A stretch of 42,675 nt of DNA, from NCBI GenBank assembly GCA_029747585.1, contig JAPEVF010000383.1, forward strand, positions 1 through 42,675. The letters are read 5' to 3'. Under the pieces are notes generated by a model, which saw only the letters and a program-made list of their open reading frames with translations, did not search any database and was not told the origin of the DNA. Every line of letters begins with the position of its first letter. The first letter of the stretch is position 1. The DNA comes from Pleurotus djamor (Eukaryota > Basidiomycota > Agaricomycetes > Agaricales > Pleurotaceae). This document shows positions 1-12,414 of this stretch, one piece after another. The position numbers and the translations under genes are program-made.

Positions 1-3000
1 AGGGAGTCAGCAGTATGAATGTAAATGGAAACAAAGACCTTACCTCGGAACAAATTGGAAGGAAAAGTTTGTAATCATGGCTTGACCTGTTTCTCCTTGC
101 TGGGCACCGAAAGTTATAGATTTTATGGAGACTAAGAACGCCTTGAAGGAGTTAGAGCCACGACCGGACTTCGGCATTTCCAGTTCTTGATCCAGAGTAA
201 GGGGAAACGCGATACCAATCTGTTGTATTGTTATGTCGACGTTGGTCGTTTGCAGCCAAGGGGTTGCTGGAGTGGAGGATGCATCCTTCGCTGGGGTTTC
301 GAAGGTTTGCAAAAATTGCCGGGTTCGTTCTTTGAAGGCAGCAACTTCAAGGGCTCGTTGCTCCCGGCGCTCAAGCATTTCTGCCTAGATACATGGTGAG
401 CATTGATATGACAATGATACAGATGTCTGACCTGTAGGTGATCTATGAAGTCGCCCACTTCGCCAATGGAACTGGGTTGCATGACAGCATGGACTTTGGA
501 TATTTCAATCTTGAGATTGCCGCTTTTCTGCTGGGGAACATCGATGTCAACACCTTTCGCATGGACATATACATCGACAATGACGAATGCTGTTCGATGA
601 GTTGTACTGAACGCCGTGTGCCTAGGATCAAGTACTGCACGGGGCGCCAGAGACAGAGCAAGGTTCGAGAGGTCGACCTGCCAGGAGAGACCTCCCACGC
701 TAGTGACACCGCCATAAACATCAGAACACTCCAGGAAGAGGGTGGATGAGAGCCCTTCCAATCCGATTCTGAATCCTTTGACTTTCAAATCGGCGACATA
801 CTTGATGGTATTGGACGGAACGGGCGCTGGCTGGGTGACTGTAGCACGTTTGGCTTGGGTCTTTTGGGCAAGTGTAAGGAACTCGGTAAAATCCTGACCG
901 AACTTCTGCTGAACAGCGAGTAGAGTGTCCCAGTGTGACGGCTTAACTTTGGCCCGAAATTCCTCTACGAGGGTGAGGATATGAATGCAATTTCCATCAT
1001 GATTCCCCGCAACGGTAATCTGGGGGACAGCAAATCGAACTCTGGTCAGCGTATTTCGGAGGTCTGACGAGTTGGAAGATATCGTGAAGGTTTGGGAAGA
1101 AATTTGAGCCCCAAAGGCGATATGACTGCGCTTCGTGATGTTTGAGGACTTGAAATGGGTGAACATGTCTTGAACCTCCCATGATAACCACATGCCATGC
1201 ATCACTTGAAGTGAAACCTTGGTAGACAATACCTTTCCATTGACACGAAAATTAAGAGGGCCTTGAGGAGTCGGTGCGGGTTTGGAAGGGGCTGTAGTCT
1301 TCAGTTCTTTCAAGAGGGCCTGAGCCATGCCCTCAATACCCGGAAGGAAATCGGCTCTCCATTCTTGCACGAATCGATACAGACGTAGAGCACTGCGAGG
1401 TACACGAATGCTGATGCCTCCAAGCGTGAACGCTAGCGCAACCGATGAGATCGACTTAGGCTCTTGGCTGAAAATGAGGCTCGTGGATCCGCGACTGAGG
1501 GATATTGAGGCAAGGATATCGCGATCAGGCCCTTTAGACGATACCACAGGTGAGCGAGCTCGGAGGATGATATCTTGGAACTTGAGAGATGCATTCGCGG
1601 ATTGTTGGGACTCATTAGATAGGGCAGTTATAATTGATTCAGCTCCACATAGTTCAAGTTCAAAGATTAGGTTTTGAGCAGCAGCCTGAATGCCGAACTT
1701 CTTGAACGAGAGCACCAACGATGTGGAAATGACGGGTTTGTCCGTTTTGGAAGCTTGCCTAGATAGGGGTGATTCCTCAGTTGTCCGCCTGCTCATGTAA
1801 AGGGAACGAAGATGGAGTAGGCGTTGAGCAAAAGTGAGGAGTTGTGGCTGGATAGCCAAAGCAAGATCTTCAACAGAAGAAACGACCGAGATCTTGCGAA
1901 GGGCGGAGGTACTTGAAACCAGCGATGTCTGAGAACCTCGAGGAGCAAACGCACAAAGTCTGAAGTCGACCAAAAGTTTAAGCGAGGAAATTGTCAGACT
2001 GCTGGCAGGAACTTCATCTCCTACCACAACGAGCAAGATCGTTTTCCCAAAGACTATGTGGGCGGATCTGACCGTATACCGCTTGGCTTGGGGTACAGAA
2101 GGCTTCCGATTGGGGAACAATGTCTCTTCCAGCGTCCTGAGATGCCCGATTGAAGGGACGTCATCTAAAGCCAGATCCTTGAGTCGTGACTCGAGGAGTG
2201 CGAGGGTGTCTCGCATGCTGAGGTTCTGAGTATCGACATGCGTCGCAAGGAATGCTTGTCGGTCCCTGGGGTCGAGAAATTGCAGACAGCTGCGAAGGTG
2301 GAAGAGGAACCGAATGGTACTATCGTTCCGTAGGTCGCGGGATATGCCACTTTGAACGAGATACGACGGTTGGAACGTCGATAGAGAATCCACCATGGGT
2401 TTTCCATTAGAAGTCTGAATGATGTCATGGACTAAGCGTTGGATGGCAAGAGAACGGTATGAGCCATGACCGGAAAAAACGTCGTGCATGGGCTTGAAAG
2501 AGTCCTGAAGTGCGAGTGCGATGGATAGAATATAATCTGGTCCCCGACTGGAAACTTTGGTTGTAGCAGACTCCCATGAAGAGTCGATCTGGTAATCAAA
2601 GTAACCTATGGAAAACGCAGTGCAAACGACTGATAAACCAGGTTCCGTGTGGACACGTTTTTTGCAAGAGGTGGGCCCTAATGAGAGCCCCATCGATTGT
2701 ATAGACAACGTTATGGCCGGGTTTGTTTCTGTCCCAAAACATATGACGTTGCACACATCCCAATACCAGTCCATGGTTAGCATGCAGTGCTCATCGTCTA
2801 GATTCACATGTTGCATAAGACGAGCGCGAATAGTAGACACTGAAGCGTCCAGAACGATATTAGTGGGTTGTCGCGGTCTATCTGGGAATTGATCCATGCG
2901 AGTGGCGATGATGGTGTCTATGAGTAATTCAGGGCCTAGGGGCTTTCACTCCTAAGTAAGCAGGATAGTAGTATACCAAACGGAAGGACTTACTTTAGAA

Positions 3001-6000
3001 GCGGCCTGATCCTGCAGGCATACTAAGGCGGGGAGAGCAAGAGGCGTAAAGTTGACGTGTATTCCTCTGGTGCTTCGAAACCGAATGATGGTAGTATTGC
3101 CCGAAGTCAACTTGTCCCCGAATGTCCCTGTAGGGGTGGGGACAGGGGGTGAAAGCTTGAAACGAGGGTGGGGGTCCTGAGAACGATTGAGAACTCAAAA
3201 GGACCACATCTCTGTAGATACACACATTGCGAATGAAGAAAGGGCAGCCATCCCAAAGGCTGGGCACTTGCAAAGAGCGTTGGCCGTATCTCCGAACACA
3301 GGGGAAATACATCTTCAGCAAACCTGGGTCAGAGGATTGTGGTGTTGACGCTACATAAAATCAGTTAGAGATGTGGGTCTTAAGCGGTTCAACTTGTACT
3401 AACCCTCAGACCAGTCACTGTCGGACGAGTCAGCGGTAAGATCTTCATCGTCGGATTCATCTCCGCCACTCATGTTGAGATCATCTTCATTGGCAGGGAT
3501 TAGAGGGATCGGCGTTACCGAACGAGTTTTTCTATAATAAATTGTTCGAAAAGATACCGAGTATCAGCAGGGGGACTTACGCCAAACGAGCGTCGCGGAC
3601 AGCTTCAGAGATGCCCTCTTCACTATCAGATTCTGAAAGGTGGGATAAACGCGACCATCTTTGTGGGCCAGATAGGCGTCTGTTTGGGCGAGGCTTTTCA
3701 GAAGGTCGTGCCGGGATGGGAGGGGCAGAGATGGTGGAAACCATGGGCTGAGGCAAGTAGAAACCTCCTTTGTGCAAACCTAGGAAATTCTACATTAATA
3801 AAACCGGCGTAGGGCGTGACAAATAACACCTACGGCGAGCGCGATCATATTGTATGATCATTCGCTGAGCCCTGCCCGTCCCATGATCTTCTGCATTAAC
3901 GAAGTTATTCTGTTCCATAGCCTTCAATCGCCAGTTTTTAGGAGCCGTGTAAATATCCACGTCCAAGTCAAGTGAAATGGCTGCAGCCTCCAACCAAGTT
4001 TTCCGAGACGAGGGCGTAGCGTGGAGGATCTTGACGGAGACAGTAGGCAGCATGAGGCTTGCGAGTTTCTTGTGGAATGCACCAGGCTTATCGTTGAGAT
4101 CTACCTTAATACCTTTGGGTAAAGAAACTACAAGTGCGGCGGGTTCAGCGAGCCAAGTGAACTCAACGGATCGCAAAGAGGCTTTGACAATCGTAACTGA
4201 GGGAGTAATGTCGGCACTTGAGTGACACAAGCAATGCAGTAACGCACCATCGGGGTCCAACGGGGGCATATACTCGGCAGCAGGTGCGTTAGTGGCGTCC
4301 ACATAATTCAGGCCGAAATTTCGTCCGGTGATACCAAGTACTTGACAGTCCCATGCAGACAGAACACCCTTTATGTCCCCTATTTGGATTTCCCAAATAC
4401 ACAGGTACGTCGAAGTGCGGGGTTGAGGTCCAAACAATCGATTGGCGACAATGTTGATACCTGGTTCATGTATGAGCTGTGAAGAGGAATTGTGTGCGGA
4501 TATGTCCACACCATCAACAAGAAGCGTATCTTGCTTTGGTCGTTTGAAGGCTTTCCTCGTGAGTTCAGCTGGGAAGTCCTTCTTGACATAACATGAAACG
4601 GGGTCGATATTCAGGGACATCTCTAAAGACGGTGTCAAGCTTATGCATAGAGATTTTGGAGGAAGGCAACTTACCCATATAATGCTCTGTAGTCCTTAGG
4701 TGTAACTGAAGCTGAGGAAGTGCCATAACAACACATGCACCTATCCCTCGAGAGGGTTTGGACTCCATGGGAATGGGAGCTTCGTATCCGGGAAGGCCAG
4801 CCGGGACAACCATGATCGCATCGTCAACAACGATCGAGACCTCAATTTCAGAAGAGTTTGTCTATTAGAGGAACCATGAGGGGAATGAATGAATGAACAA
4901 GGTTGGGCGACGAACTGTTCCCGGCCGGTATTTGGCCTCAATCGGGTCACCAGGCATGAGACCACTCCTTTGCTTCTCCAAATACTCCCTCAAAGTGGAG
5001 AAATGGGTAAATGCGCCAAAGTAATTCTCTCGCATGACCATGAAATATCGGATCGCCCATCCCAAAGATTTGAAAGCTACTTGGCGGGCCTACGCGAACA
5101 AGAATAATTTCAGTGGTAGTCAGTATTGAAAGCGTTGAGACTCACTTTGAAGGATAATTTCAATTGTTCGATATTATCCTCCTTGATGTCAGCGTAGTAA
5201 CGGTATGACGCATCGATGTGAAGGGATACAATGTGTCCGATATTATCACCATCTTTGGGTGCATGGAGAGCGTTAGTATTCCACTTTGGAAGGGAGAGAT
5301 TCAAGGCTACGTTCGGAAGTTCGATGGTGAAGGGTACACATGTAGTATCTGGTCGGAATTCATTGGACGGAACCAGGACGTTTGACTTCATTTGGTAACC
5401 ACGCAATGTGACAAGAGCTACGGCGAATGCTCAGAGAAGACATCGAAAGCAATAGTTGGGTACTGACCATTCTCTTCTTTGATCAGAGGTTTGTCGATGA
5501 TATTGTGGTCATTGACGTACAGGTTGAGCACATAGTGGTGCAACTCAAACTCTAGCTCGTATATAGTCGGGACAAAGCGGTAATAGTCATGAGGAGGCCC
5601 CGATGTGAAGTCTTTCACAAGGTCAGTGATCATGTTGATATGATCACGTATGAGGTATATCAAAGGTTGGCGAAGAGTCACTCCAAAGGACCATTTGCGC
5701 TCTGCATCCCATTTCAAGGGCGAAGGCATTTCCCCATGGATGCGGCAGGATTCCGAGGTGATAAGGCGGATGTCATTGAGACTGGATGTTACCTCAACTG
5801 TGTCGAGATGGATTTCCAGCAGTGGGCTGTAACCTTCCAGACCAACGACCATTGGGAGGGTGTAATTGATGGAAGATCGGTCGCCAACAACGAGATGGAT
5901 TGCCGCTGGTTCTCGTTTACGAGGGCGATCTCGGGGATTACTATGCTCGTCCCATTGCCAGTTCTGAGCACCACTGCGTGAGTATGTCAGAAGAAAGCAG

Positions 6001-7682
6001 TTGGATATGGCTTCTCACTTTCGAAGGTTCTCGGAAGGGGACATGTAGGGTGGTCTCGTCAAGGAGCTCAATGAATACACGCATATTCGTCCATATTCTT
6101 GGGTCGCCTGGGTTGAGGAAACGAGTTGGGAGGACGTCATGGTACGGGGGAGGAAAAAATGCCCTCTGAAGTTCAACTCTGTAATGAAACGTCAATTGTA
6201 TGGATTCTTATGGGAGCAAGAATGACTTACCTTTGTCGATCAGCCCAAGGTCCGTATCGAATGAAAGCATTGCGCAAAGCGATGTCGACACCCCATTGTG
6301 GGGACAAGCCACCATTTCCAATATCGAATGATTCAACACCAATTGGTTCAGTTTGTTCCGAGAGAGGAGGAACTTCGCCGACAACATCTGCGTAATATGA
6401 GAGTTCCAGAATAGGCGCTTCGAGGATCTTGCGCTCTATAGCATACTCTTCATTCGGATTCGGGGTTTGCAGGTCTTCGGGAGCACTGTGTTTTTCGTTA
6501 TGCGAACCCCGATCTTTCTCAGAAGGTCCTTTTCGTTGGGAACGGGGAGCGTAAAACCAGTAATGGCGCCAAAGTTTTGCGAAAGCCTGGTAGGTACCAT
6601 GAGTGCTGATGTTACCTTCATGTTTAGCGTGTCTGGATGAAGATTAGTATTTCGTCGGCAGCTAGGAGGGACGTAACTACTTACTGTCGCAATGTTGCAT
6701 CCAATGAAGCTCCCGTTGTAGCCATAGGCTCGCAGTAATCCTTGTTCTCCATATATCTCACGAGAACAGTCTGGAACTTCAAGTTGAGGATCTGCTTGTA
6801 AAGATCATGCTTTGACCTCGACTGAAATGCATTTAGCTTTGAAGAGTAGAGCAAAGCACAACGCGTACCTGTACCACACCAAACAAGCCTTGCGTGCTTT
6901 TAAATTCTGCGAGGAGAAGATTTGGTGTTGACTTGTTTCCTATTATAATAATGCCTTTGGTAACGTCAATGCCTAGCGGCAAAAGCTCCTTTGGGTCGAG
7001 GTTCGGCAACTGCGAGTATACCCAAGCCATGAAACGCTTGATGATCGGAGGTGCGCGAAACGAGGGTATGACAGAGCCTTTGCTCATAGAGCGACGACCT
7101 TCAGTTCCATAAGACGGTGTACGTTGTGGTAAGTCTTGCATTAGCTGGTCGATGATACTGTCGAAGGAGGGTGTCCGGTTATACATGAACCACTGAAATC
7201 CTTGAAGCTTGACTTGGACACGACACGAGTGAGAGCGACGAGCAGATTTATCTGGAGCTCCTTGATTAAATACTTCAGGTCCGAGAAGCAATGCACGTAC
7301 GGTCATCCATCCCGAGACCAGTGACAATGTCCTCTTCCATCATGGGTGTGCGTATCCAATATCGCCATTCAATTTGAAGTTTCGCAATTTTAACCGTCTG
7401 ATTACTTGAGTGGTATGTAAAGTCCTTCAGAAGGACGCGTCCGGCGATTAATGAACAATGAATTGAAGCTAGAATTGTGACGTTCAGAGCGCGAAGAGAC
7501 GCAGCTCAGATAGTATACGCACTGAATGCCACCCATATACTGGATCCCCCTTGATTCCAGTACATTAAGCGAAGAATGAGGCCAATGACCCATGCTATCA
7601 AGCGGTTCCAATAGAAGAGGTAAAAGACGAGAGCAATGACAATGCAGCCGCAAGCAACGACGAGTAAAGGGTTCAGTGCCAT
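1..7682 (-). CDS. csf1: Csf1/BLTP1-type bridge-like lipid-transfer protein, 3' partial
   Basis: Giant multi-exon gene read leftward from ATG 7682; its 3' end lies beyond position 1, where the window stops inside an intron (last donor at 43-42). The first exon encodes an N-terminal hydrophobic helix (about residues 5-40, MALNPLLVVACG onward), as expected for an ER anchor. After the first intron comes a conserved start of the chorein-like channel (IHCSLIAGRVLLKDFTYH), then WRYWIRTP. The remaining exons are long beta-rich stretches without enzyme motifs, including 4638-3790 and 2897-231. Family knowledge: Csf1 (yeast; human BLTP1/KIAA1109, fly Tweek) forms a hydrophobic groove moving phospholipid between the ER and other membranes. 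Several introns interrupt the open frames between 2.9 and 7.6 kb, so exact exon limits are only partly worked out. The start sits back-to-back with the CX9C gene. Confidence 0.85.
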
Positions 7683-7914
7683 TTGAGAAGGGGTAGACGC
7701 GGGATGCTGGGGTAATTGAGGTGTATTGTGTAGGACTATCGCATGGTATAGGTCTCGTGTGGATTAAACAGCTCGAGCTGCGCGTGTGGTGAAGAAGTGC
7801 AGATTCTGCAGAGTTCGCCTCGGCTGCAAGCAGTGGCTGAGCAGGGGCAGCAATTGAGGCGCCCTCTATCCTAAACGGGGTTCACTAAGCGCCCTGGAGG
7901 CATTTCTTTCTTCG
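7683..7914. promoter_or_regulatory. Divergent promoter csf1 / CX9C gene
   Basis: A 232 bp gap separates the two start codons, which face away from each other, so it must hold both promoters and 5' leaders. I see no convincing TATA box. It contains a repeated CTGCA-type word near 7800-7835 of unknown meaning. Confidence 0.5.
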
Positions 7915-8170
7915 ATGCAGCCGGCAGCCTCCAAAACGTCCAAGCCTCTTGCAAGGCTAGCTCTGCATTCGACAGTGACCTGTGCATCACAAGCAAGCGC
8001 GTACGGGAAATGCATCATGACCGTATACACTGATGTCAGCAAAGGTGCCTGCCAGGCTGAGTTCGCGCAGTTCAGCCAATGCGTCAGGAATGCTGTAAGT
8101 CTCACAGTCATACGCAGTATCCTCCTGAAAAGACTGATGAATGCCTCCAATGTAGATGCGCAAGAAATAA
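7915..8170 (+). CDS. NDUFAF8: Twin CX9C protein, NDUFAF8-like complex I assembly factor
   Basis: Two exons, 7915-8094 and 8156-8170, give a 64-residue protein ending NAMRKK. The intron is 61 nt (GTAAGT..TGTAG) and leaves only 15 nt of coding sequence in exon 2; without splicing the frame would run on for 39 unrelated residues. Two CX9C motifs are visible: C23-ASQASAYGK-C33 and C46-QAEFAQFSQ-C56, the hairpin fold oxidised by Mia40 in the mitochondrial intermembrane space. The spacing, the AYG-K-C sequence in the first motif and the small size resemble NDUFAF8 (C17orf89), a partner in assembly of respiratory complex I. Another CHCH family member cannot be excluded. It is convergent with the DUF1746 gene. 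Confidence 0.75.
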
Positions 8171-8433
8171 GAGCGAATGAAATCCGGATAACAAACAAGA
8201 CAGTGGATGTATGGAATATATGATAGATACTGTGTCACGTCGACTGTACTCGATCATCCAAGCCCCCGGGTATTCTACCTTCACCTCCATCATTAACAGT
8301 GGGAGCATTATCGCGAGTCACTTGAGCTTGTGCCAACCGTCGCGCCTGAGCATTAGCGCGAACCATCATCCGCAAACTTGTTGGCAGAGGCCAGGGCGTG
8401 GTATTTGGAAGTGGCAGTAGGGTGTCGTTACTA

Positions 8434-9131
8434 TTACTGCCCGAACTTGGAGGGGGNCGCGGATTTGCGAAGCCGAGCTATGGTGGTAGAAAAGCGGAGG
8501 TCGAGAATATACGGCGACTTGATTGCCGGGGGGTCAGAGTCATCAAGCTTGATTGAAGATGCAGAGGGTATCTGGAGATGTGTTGGAGATGGCAAAGGCG
8601 CGAGGGCGTCTTCATTCGCGTCCGCCTCAGAAAGTGACGCTTCGTATGCGATATTTGTGAGCGTAAGCTGGAGGAAAAGGATGAGGAGGTCGAGTGAAAG
8701 GAGTTGCAGTTTTGAAGGTTTGAAGGCTAGACAACGTCATGTAATCCGTCATTTCAGTTCGAAGACAGATATATTGTAGGCATACGCACACATTCCAACG
8801 AAATCCAAAATGATGGACCTGCCCTCCGACGCCCCATCTCGTGCGTGGAACCAAAACGTGGAAGCATTGAAGAAGACTGCGCCGAGGAAGAAGAAACGGA
8901 GCGAACGCGACGCATCGAATTCTCTGGGTTTTGAACATTGGAATTGGAAGACGATTCGAAGGATGAGAGTCCACATTGAAGGGGACATGAAGTACGACAC
9001 CACGAAAAGCTGGAAGAGGAGGGAATCAAGCTATGGTAGGGTTCAGTCCAGGGCTTTGTGTAGAAGCGAAAACCATAAAATCTGACCGAATAGATAATAT
9101 GTCGTCGTTGGACATTGTGCTTCCTAGGCAT
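8434..9131 (-). CDS. dsc4: DUF1746 membrane protein, Dsc4-like subunit of Golgi Dsc E3 ligase
   Basis: Three exons (9131-9087, 9030-8790, 8726-8434) give 192 residues. Exon 1 encodes MPRKHNVQRRHIIYS and splices in phase 0 to LDSLLFQLFVVSYFM, recreating the RRH-x-I-x-SLD start of the DUF1746 domain. It is followed by a hydrophobic segment, FFLGAVFFNASTFWFH, the GASEGRSIILDFVGM signature, and after the second intron PSKLQLLSLDLLILFLQL, a further membrane helix. The C-terminal tail is soluble and contains one ambiguous base at 8457. Family knowledge: DUF1746 proteins include fission yeast Dsc4, part of the Dsc ubiquitin ligase that cleaves SREBP and removes orphan membrane proteins. The domain assignment is firm; the Dsc4 role is inferred. 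The first intron has a weak donor (GTCAGA). Confidence 0.7.
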
Positions 9132-9423
9132 ATCATAAGTTCAGGTCCCTTTGAGAGGGACGTAGCTGGTCGATGATGAAGACGGCGTGAACGCGGCCCA
9201 TGAAGCGCTCGCAGCACTTATTTGTCTTGGTCAAGGCACACGACAGGATCATGGTGATTGAACCCGAGTCGAGTCGTTAGTATCATCAATGCGTAGGTTA
9301 TTCGTTACAGATGTACGGTATACATGCAATGCGTGGTATGCTTGTAGTAGATAAACAGCAAGAGAGAGCAGCACACAAAAAGTCAAAGTCCGGTGCGAGT
9401 CCATTAGCGATCAAATGAAATGT

Positions 9424-10639
9424 CTATGAAGCTTTGTTAACAGGCGGGTCGGAAAGCGAGTATCTCGTCAGGCCAGCCACAGATTCTTGGAGGGTCGCCC
9501 TTGGATTCACAGGAGGAATGGGTGGTTCATACACAGTATCATCTGACAGTCCCGTCTTCGGTTGCTCGGGGTCTGGGAGAATGCCCATCTGTATGTCTTT
9601 CTGTTTCAATCGTTCCTTTTCTTCCACGCTAATGTCTTCATGCGACCACTGCCCACCACCGTAATGAATTTCTTCGCTGGCAGCTAATGGTGGCGGGGAG
9701 CCATACGAATATGATTCAGCGGCGGTATGGGCGTAGGCAGTCTGGGGGACCCCAGCTTCTGCATAAGGATTGAATTCCCGAGCTGCTGGTGAATCGTCGT
9801 AGGATAGATGTGTCTGATGGCGCGGATGTTGACCACCGGGAACACTCGAGTAACGAACACCTTGCTGCGGGATCAGAGCGAATCCGCTCTCTGTACTGCC
9901 CATCACGCGAGATGCCCGTGCCGTCCTCTTCTCTCCTTGAATTTGATTGACGTAGCGCGCAACGATGATGGCGCCATCTATTTCGATGGCAATGAGAAAT
10001 TGAAAAGGAGAAACACAGCCCGCATAAATTGACGTACACAACTCAATGAGGAGGACAGCGAGCGCTACGCCGATGTAGACACCCTTCGCCACCTTTAGCA
10101 GGCCGATACACTGGTCTTGAGCGCCAGGATTCTGGATCGTTTGTTGACACGCCTTGGTGGCTGCGTTCTCCGTTCCATGTGAGACAACCCAAAACAACCA
10201 AGCAGCGACACCGATGTTGAGCACGAAGTGGAAGTAGGTGAAATAAGCGTAGATTTGGACGAAGGCTTGCTTTCGAACGATGACACCCGAGAAGCTAGGA
10301 TACAGGATTATGTTCTGTTCTGGGCATCTGAGCTCGATAGACGAGGACTCACCCTAATATGCAAGCCACGAACAGCAATGTCTCTACTAGCGCTGCACAG
10401 ACGAACGCGGCCTTCTCACCACTTGTCATATCTGGGGTGCCTGAGAAACCATGAATGAGGATGGCATGGACCACAACCAGATTACGAGACGTACTGGCGA
10501 CCTGGAACCACAAAAGTATAGAGAGGATACCCGCAAGCAACATGCCCAGAAACGACATGATAAGAACACCTATCCGAACTGGTATGCAGCAACAGAATGT
10601 CTTGCCACCGAAGAAGAGGTCGCGATAGCTGAATGCCAT
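9424..10639 (-). CDS. Four-TM membrane protein with cytosolic tail, unknown function
   Basis: Two exons (10639-10353 and 10294-9424) encode 385 residues; the start has a strong context (GCCATGG). Near the N terminus is a cysteine cluster, FCCCIPVRIG, at the mouth of the first helix. Further hydrophobic segments follow: AAFVCAALVETLLFVACILG, the YAYFTYFHFVLNIGVAAWLF region and VYIGVALAVLLIELCTSIYAG. After the fourth helix, roughly the last 190 residues are hydrophilic and Pro/Ser/Tyr-rich with many PP and SY pairs, probably cytosolic. Between helices 3 and 4 lie two cysteines (KACQQT, DQCIG) that could form a disulfide. The overall shape is tetraspanin- or MARVEL-like, but the tetraspanin CCG motif is not seen and I do not recognise a named family. 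It is divergent from the DUF6533 gene. Confidence 0.7.
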
Positions 10640-10900
10640 GGCGCTAGCTGCGCAGAGGCGAGGAGGTGGTGGTAAGTGTGAAAGTTATTGTTGTTGACAT
10701 CAAGATTCAGCGCACCGGCCAGAACGCAAGAAACCAGTGGCAGTGCACCTCTCGTGAAAGTTAGAGTTTCACAACATAGGGGCGTCCGAGACTTTCGAGT
10801 CGCCGTTGTTCGACTTCGCTCAGGGACGCGCACTAAAATACACATCCTCCTCCGCTGCACATGTCAGACGCTTGTATGCCTTCCACAGCGTACACTCTCT
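10640..10900. promoter_or_regulatory. Divergent promoter of two membrane-protein genes
   Basis: A 261 bp gap lies between the outward-facing starts of the four-TM gene (10639) and the DUF6533 gene (10901). No clear TATA element is seen. Shared control of the two genes is possible but unproven. Confidence 0.45.
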
Positions 10901-12181
10901 ATGAACGTTGAGGACAACGCCCCACTTAACACAGAGCTGATACGCGCTCTGGTACGGGCAAATGGTGAGTTTCCGTAGTGGCAACTGTCTTCTGCGGTGT
11001 ACGAGGCTGACGCTGCCAGGGTACCAGGAGGCGCTCTTTTCGTTCACGTCTGGGAGTTTTTCATTACCTTGGATGACGAGGTTGAACATATATGGAGGCA
11101 TGTCAGCTACGTATCAAATATACGCGCTGCATTGACTTGTTTTCCACAGCAGACCAAATTCTTCCTGGATTAAATGGGTCTTTTTCTTCATGCGTTACTT
11201 CACTTTTATCACCCAAATGTCGGTCTGAACCTCGCCTATCTCCCAGATTTGCTAACAATCATGGATGTTACAGTGTGAATCGCTGCGTCGACATGGCAGT
11301 CGTCTATGATTTTCACCTGTCCATCCAATCCGTCAAGCTATACTACATGCTCGGAGTCGTAGTTGCTCAAGCTGTTATGCTTGTGGTGGAAATTGTCATG
11401 ATGGTTCGAGGTCCGTTCTTATGTTCTTCCATACGGCCACCTTCGACCCTTTCCTACAGTCTACGCGCTCTACGCTCGGAATATTGCAGTCAAATATGTC
11501 TGTGTGGCTCTGATGGCTGGTAGTATCGTGATTATGCTGGTGGGACTAGGCCTCACTATTCCCGGAGACGATTTCCAGCCCTCTTCCCTCATGTTGTCCG
11601 GTCCAAAATCTTTTGCATACTTTGCGTGCGTATGATCGTCCCAGGACTCTCGTTTTCCCGATTATGACCTAGGGCTGGTATTTAACTCAGCGCTGCAGCA
11701 CTCGTCTCTCAGCTTGTCATCCTTTCCCTATCTCTCGCTCGTTGCTTGGCTCAACCTTCAATTCCTCTATTACGACGGATGGCTTTTGACGGAACGCTTA
11801 GCTTCACCTCAATATCATGTCAGTCCTGTTCCATCATCTTTGACCTCCCCCGCCTTCTGAAGGCGCACAGTCGTTTGCCTAGCACTCCTTCTTAGCTCAA
11901 TATGTGGTTGGTCTTTGTCGACTACTAGTTACGCGTGAGTAGTCCAACTTTGAAGTTAGTGGACTTTCGACTCGCTGACCGTCCCACTTNCACTTAGATG
12001 GCTCCTCTGCCTCAGTTCGGCCGCAGTACGTCGTCCAGGGCTCTCTACACACACTATGACACTCAATNTATCCTAGGGTTGCCGGCTCATCCTAAATCTN
12101 CAACNTTTGCCCGTTTCAAGACGCGTCCATCCCCCAGAATCTCTACAATTAACAACACTATACCCTGAATCCGCATCGTAG
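10901..12181 (+). CDS. DUF6533 multi-pass membrane protein
   Basis: Exon 1 is 10901-10964 and splices to 11028, giving GGALFVHVWEFFITLDDEVEHIW, the hallmark D-x-E-V-x-x-IW region of the DUF6533 domain common in Agaricomycetes. Later exons give WIKWVFFFMRYFTFITQMS (from about 11168), then YYMLGVVVAQAVMLVVEIV and MMVR, which splices across 11411-11459 to VYALYARNIAVKYV, followed by three more hydrophobic stretches. The end reads PLLRRMAFDGTLSFTSIS, then GCRLILNL and stop TAG at 12179-12181, all typical of the family. About nine exons and roughly seven membrane helices are implied. The junctions between 11237 and 11320 are uncertain. A few Ns occur in the last exons. The family has no established function; a receptor-like role is only speculation. 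Confidence 0.75.
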
Positions 12182-12414
12182 GCCATATNACACTTGTATA
12201 AATGNTACCATACCCCCNCACTGTATGTATCTATATTAGCACTGACTTAGCATTGACCTGGTCTCGCATTTTATTCACAAACCAAACCCCTGTCTAATGN
12301 NNGNCCTCAGGGTCTACTTAAATTGCGGTANAACAGACGCCCACAACGAGTTATTGCTTCACTTTACCTCCCGCGTAGCTCTCGCGCGACCCATCTCGGA
12401 CTTCGGCAATCTTG

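Noticed and set aside
7866..8198. 110-codon minus-strand frame
   Set aside because: Shadow of the twin CX9C gene, whose cysteine spacing on the plus strand is decisive.
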